A DNA stretch of 6,280 bases from Solirubrobacterales bacterium. Its GTDB lineage: Bacteria > Actinomycetota > Thermoleophilia > Solirubrobacterales > Solirubrobacteraceae. The stretch spans positions 1-6,280 of the forward strand of contig DAHVAB010000157.1 of the NCBI GenBank assembly GCA_027314825.1, written 5' to 3'. The notes below the pieces were generated by a model that had not been told where the DNA came from, searched no databases, and was given only the letters and a program-made list of their open reading frames with translations. Position numbers and translations under genes: made by a program. Shown piece by piece: positions 4,429-6,280 of the stretch. Positions within the stretch are counted from its first letter, which is position 1. Every line of letters starts with the position of its first letter.

Positions 4429-5411
4429 GTGAGATGCCCGACCGCCAGGCTCACGATCGAGACCGAGATCCACACCAGCGCGCCGAGCAGGAGCGGCCGG
4501 TGGCCGGTCCGTCGCGCCTCGCCGAAGTCGGTGGAGAGGCCGATCGCCGCCAGGGCGACGGTGGTGAGGATGAGGCCGGTGTGGGAGAGCTCGGTGCGGG
4601 TGCCAGAGCCCCACAGGCCGAGGGTGTCGGCGGCGGAGGCGAGCAGGAAGAAGACGAGGAACCAGGGGATCACCCTGCCGATCCGGAGCCTGCCGGTGCG
4701 GGTGCTGCCGGTGCCGGGCCTGCGGGTGCGCAGCCTGCCCGCGCGGTGGCCGGCTGCCGAGCCTGAGCGCGAGTCGAGGCCCGATTCGACGCCCGCGCCG
4801 ACGCTGGAATCGGGTGCGCCGCCGGCGCCGCGCGCGCCGTGACGCCGGCGCAACCGCGCCAGCACCAGCGTGATCGGGATGATCATCGTGGTTCGGGTCA
4901 GCTTCACGATCACCGCGTAGGCGCCCGCGCCGTGGCCGTAGGCGAAGCCGGCCGCCACGACCGAGGAGACGTCGTTGACCGCGGTGCCGTCCCAGAGGCC
5001 GAACTGGTGCTGGGTCAGGCCCATCAGGTGGGCGAGCGGGATGAAGGTGAGCACGGCGAGCAGGTTGAAGATGAAGATCGTGGAGACCGCGTAGCCGAGC
5101 TCGCGCTCCCTGGCGCCCACCACGCCTGAGACGGTGGCGATAGCCGAGGCGCCGCAGATCCCGGTGCCGACGCCGAGCAGCGTGCGCAGGCGGGCGGGCA
5201 CTCCGAGCAGGCGGCCGAAGAGGAAGGCCGCCCCCAGCGCGGCGCTCAGCGAGCTCAGCATCACCGGCAGCGAGCCGACGCCGACGCTCGCCACCGCCTG
5301 CAGGTCGATCGTGGCGCCCAGCACGACGATCGCGGCCTGCAGCACGTAGCGGCCCACGAAGGCGAGGCCGGGCCGGATCGCCTCGGTCGGCGCCACGATC
5401 GAGAGCGCCAT
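4416..5411 (-). CDS. YeiH/UPF0324 putative sulfate exporter family membrane protein (true N-terminus probably farther upstream)
   Basis: Polytopic inner-membrane transporter of the family annotated as putative sulfate exporters. From ATG 5411 it is 331 residues. Family blocks visible are ATIDL (33-37), GVGTGICGASAIA (80-92), FGLWDGTAVNDVSSVVAAG (137-155), AVIVKLTRTTMIIP (166-179), IPWFLVFFLLAS (248-259) and GLSTDFGEAR (291-300). Residues 189-247 form a long Arg/Gly/Ser-rich cytoplasmic-type loop, larger than the short linker usual here and partly built from 15-bp repeats. ATG 5411 cuts inside what looks like the first helix: the same frame is open back to 5627 and reads TLIGAFAAAGAVTAVATPIG then VPLIGAPIFALAIG, as expected for the family. 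That extension contains no ATG, GTG or TTG. A non-standard start or a one-base indel is therefore likely. A LysR gene lies divergently, as in the yeiE-yeiH pair. Confidence 0.88.
   Translation of the reverse strand: MALSIVAPTEAIRPGLAFVGRYVLQAAIVVLGATIDLQAVASVGVGSLPVMLSSLSAALGAAFLFGRLLGVPARLRTLLGVGTGICGASAIATVSGVVGARERELGYAVSTIFIFNLLAVLTFIPLAHLMGLTQHQFGLWDGTAVNDVSSVVAAGFAYGHGAGAYAVIVKLTRTTMIIPITLVLARLRRRHGARGAGGAPDSSVGAGVESGLDSRSGSAAGHRAGRLRTRRPGTGSTRTGRLRIGRVIPWFLVFFLLASAADTLGLWGSGTRTELSHTGLILTTVALAAIGLSTDFGEARRTGHRPLLLGALVWISVSIVSLAVGHLTGGI
4690..4749. repeat. Degenerate 15-bp repeat in the YeiH-type loop
   Basis: Four 15-bp units at 4690-4704, 4705-4719, 4720-4734 and 4735-4749 begin CTGCCGGTG or CTGCGGGTG or a decayed form. 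Read on the minus strand they code about residues 221-241 (GRLRTRRPGTGSTRTGRL), the core of the enlarged loop. The period equals that of the ABC ATPase repeat, but the sequence differs. Confidence 0.65.
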
Positions 5412-5627
5412 CCCGATCGCGAGCGCGAAGATCGGCGCGCCGATCAGCGGGACGCTCGCGCCGATCGGCGTCGCGACCGCGGTTACGGCACCGGCTGCGG
5501 CGAAGGCACCGATAAGCGTTCGCGGTCCACCGTAGCGGCTCGCGAAGCTCCGGCGGCCGGCCGCTTCGACCAGCTCATCCGCGGCATGGCTCTCGATCAG
5601 TTGGGTATCGGCGGTGGAGGCGATAGG
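5412..5627 (-). other. In-frame upstream extension of the YeiH-type gene without a standard start
   Basis: This stretch is open in the frame of the YeiH-type gene up to an in-frame TGA at 5630-5628. The translated part nearest ATG 5411 resembles the family's first membrane helix. Farther out it reads DELVEAAGRRSFASRYGGPR, plausible as a cytoplasmic N-terminus. No in-frame ATG, GTG or TTG exists; CTG occurs at 5573 and 5600. ATGs at 5587, 5578, 5631 and 5649 are in other frames. It should be treated as probable coding sequence with an unresolved start. Confidence 0.6.
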
Positions 5628-5649
5628 TCATCCTTGCCCGCCGTGGCAT
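5575..5649 (-). CDS. Possible 24-codon upstream ORF in the YeiH leader
   Basis: ATG 5649 to TGA 5577-5575 encodes an Arg-rich 24-residue peptide starting MPRRARMTYRLHRR. It overlaps the upstream extension of the YeiH-type gene in another frame and ends one base into another ATG (5578, as ATGA). There is no good Shine-Dalgarno. It may be chance, or one side of a frameshifted N-terminus. Confidence 0.2.
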   Translation of the reverse strand: MPRRARMTYRLHRRYPTDREPCRG

Positions 5650-5678
5650 GGATCTCAACGCCAATGTCCGCTGGTTGG

Positions 5679-5696
5679 ATCAGAAATGCTTATGAT
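5679..5696. promoter_or_regulatory. Dyad operator candidate for the LysR regulator
   Basis: ATCAGAA (5679-5685), spacer ATGC, TTATGAT (5690-5696) form an inverted repeat with one mismatch in each 7-bp arm. It is the most AT-rich spot in the region and lies between the divergent genes. Its right arm overlaps the presumed -10 of the LysR gene, so autorepression is plausible, while a transcript toward the YeiH-type gene would start just to its left. Confidence 0.45.
5691..5696 (+). promoter_or_regulatory. -10 box of the LysR gene (leaderless start)
   Basis: TATGAT is one base off the bacterial -10 consensus and ends 5 nt before ATG 5702. No Shine-Dalgarno precedes the ATG, so the mRNA probably begins at or next to it. 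TTGGAT (5675-5680) resembles a -35 but is only 10 bp away, too close to pair with it. Confidence 0.5.
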
Positions 5697-5701
5697 GAGC
5701 C

Positions 5702-6280
5702 ATGGACGCGCGCAGGCTCAAGGTGTTCAGCGAGGTCGCGCGGCGGCGCAGCTTCACGCATGCCGGCCTCGCGCTGCACATGTCCCAGTCGGCGGTCAGC
5801 CAGCAGGTGGCTGCGCTGGAGGCCGAGCTCGGCGGACGGCTGTTCGAGCGCTCCCGCCGGCGCGTCTCGCTGACCCCGGAGGGGGCGGCGCTCTATGAGC
5901 GCGCGGAGGGGATCCTCGCCTCGATCGAGGAGGCGCGGCGGGCGGTCGCGGCCGCGCGGGGGCTGGTGGAGGGAGATCTGACGGTCGCGGCGAGCTTCAC
6001 GGCCGGCAGCTACCTGATTCCCCGACCGCTCGCGATCCTCGGCCGCCGCCATCCGGGCCTCTTCACGAAGGTGAGGATCGAGAACACCGCCGAGGTGGTC
6101 CGCTCGCTGCTGGCCGGCACGGCCGATGTCGGCTACGTGGAGGGTGAGGTCTCGAACTCCGCGCTCAGGCTGCAGCCGCTGCTCACCGACGAGCTGGTCG
6201 TGATCGCCTCCGCCTCACACCGGCTCGCCCGAGCCGAGGAGCTGCAGCCGGAGGAGCTGCTGCTGGAGCCGTTCGTAGCT
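5702..6280 (+). CDS. LysR-family transcriptional regulator, 5' part (C-terminus off the right edge)
   Basis: DNA-binding regulator; 193 residues are visible of about 300 typical. The N-terminal winged helix-turn-helix is classical: LKVFSEVARRRSFTHAGLALHMSQSAVSQQVAALEAELGGRLFERS (6-51), then RVSLTPEGAALYERA (54-68) and a linker helix. The effector domain begins near 88 with GDLTVAASFTAGSYLIP, the 'G.L.iaas.t.G.ylLP' start of CysB-like members, followed by ENTAEVVRSLLAGTADVGYVEG and LLTDELVVIAS. This form resembles the YeiE/CysL branch. ATG 5702 is fixed by an in-frame TGA at 5696-5698. It is divergent from a yeiH-type exporter gene, so it probably regulates that gene and itself through the dyad at 5679-5696. 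The effector is not deducible; sulfur-related ligands are typical of that branch. Confidence 0.93.
   Translation, partial: MDARRLKVFSEVARRRSFTHAGLALHMSQSAVSQQVAALEAELGGRLFERSRRRVSLTPEGAALYERAEGILASIEEARRAVAAARGLVEGDLTVAASFTAGSYLIPRPLAILGRRHPGLFTKVRIENTAEVVRSLLAGTADVGYVEGEVSNSALRLQPLLTDELVVIASASHRLARAEELQPEELLLEPFVA

Noticed and set aside
3733..4614. 293-residue minus-strand frame overlapping the helical protein and the YeiH gene
   Set aside because: It lies out of frame with both supported genes and crosses their intergenic repeats; the product is Pro/Arg-rich low-complexity.
5586..5898. Forward open frames of about 95 residues overlapping the LysR start
   Set aside because: They run out of frame through the LysR helix-turn-helix coding region and have no family features or ribosome sites.

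Overview
The window is a very GC-rich bacterial chromosome segment. Codon use with G or C at third positions, weak or absent Shine-Dalgarno sites with TAnnnT boxes just before several start codons, and the gene families present all fit a high-GC actinobacterium. The DQGVD-type M23-like protein and the style of the single-stranded-DNA-binding protein suggest Thermoleophilia/Solirubrobacterales, but that placement is an inference from remembered family style, not from a marker gene.

Layout, left to right. (1) 1-375, minus strand: 5' part of a single-stranded DNA-binding protein gene (ssb) that runs off the left edge. (2) 376-778: divergent intergenic region holding a CGGT x4 microsatellite, a 27-bp imperfect tandem repeat (about 473-598) and, at about 644-764, a cyclic-di-AMP (ydaO/yuaA class) riboswitch. 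(3) 779-1684, plus: secreted or lipid-anchored LytM/M23-like cell-wall protein directly under that riboswitch, with two of the usual zinc ligands substituted. (4) 1695-2939 and 2936-3754, plus: a two-gene DrrA/DrrB-type ABC exporter (ATPase then ABC-2 permease, overlapping by ATGA). (5) 3755-3859: convergent intergenic spacer made of 38-bp duplications of the permease gene's 3' end plus an 18-bp palindrome. (6) 3860-4318, minus: an orphan all-helical 152-residue protein. (7) 4416-5411 (probably longer upstream), minus: a YeiH/UPF0324 putative sulfate exporter. (8) 5412-5701: divergent control region with a dyad operator candidate. (9) 5702 to the right edge, plus: LysR-family regulator, the expected partner of a yeiH-type gene.

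The best-supported regulatory story is c-di-AMP sensing of envelope state controlling a cell-wall peptidase-like protein, followed 10 bp later by an ABC exporter that seems to have its own leaderless start. A second unit is the divergent LysR/YeiH pair, which resembles the E. coli yeiE-yeiH arrangement.

The most unusual property of the window is repeat content. At least six unrelated short tandem or direct duplications (27, 15, 42, 38, 25 and 15 bp periods) fall in 6.3 kb, all in spacers, gene ends or surface linkers. Two of them duplicate the stop-codon region of a gene. No mobile element, CRISPR array, tRNA or rRNA was seen, and I found no clearly new multi-gene system.
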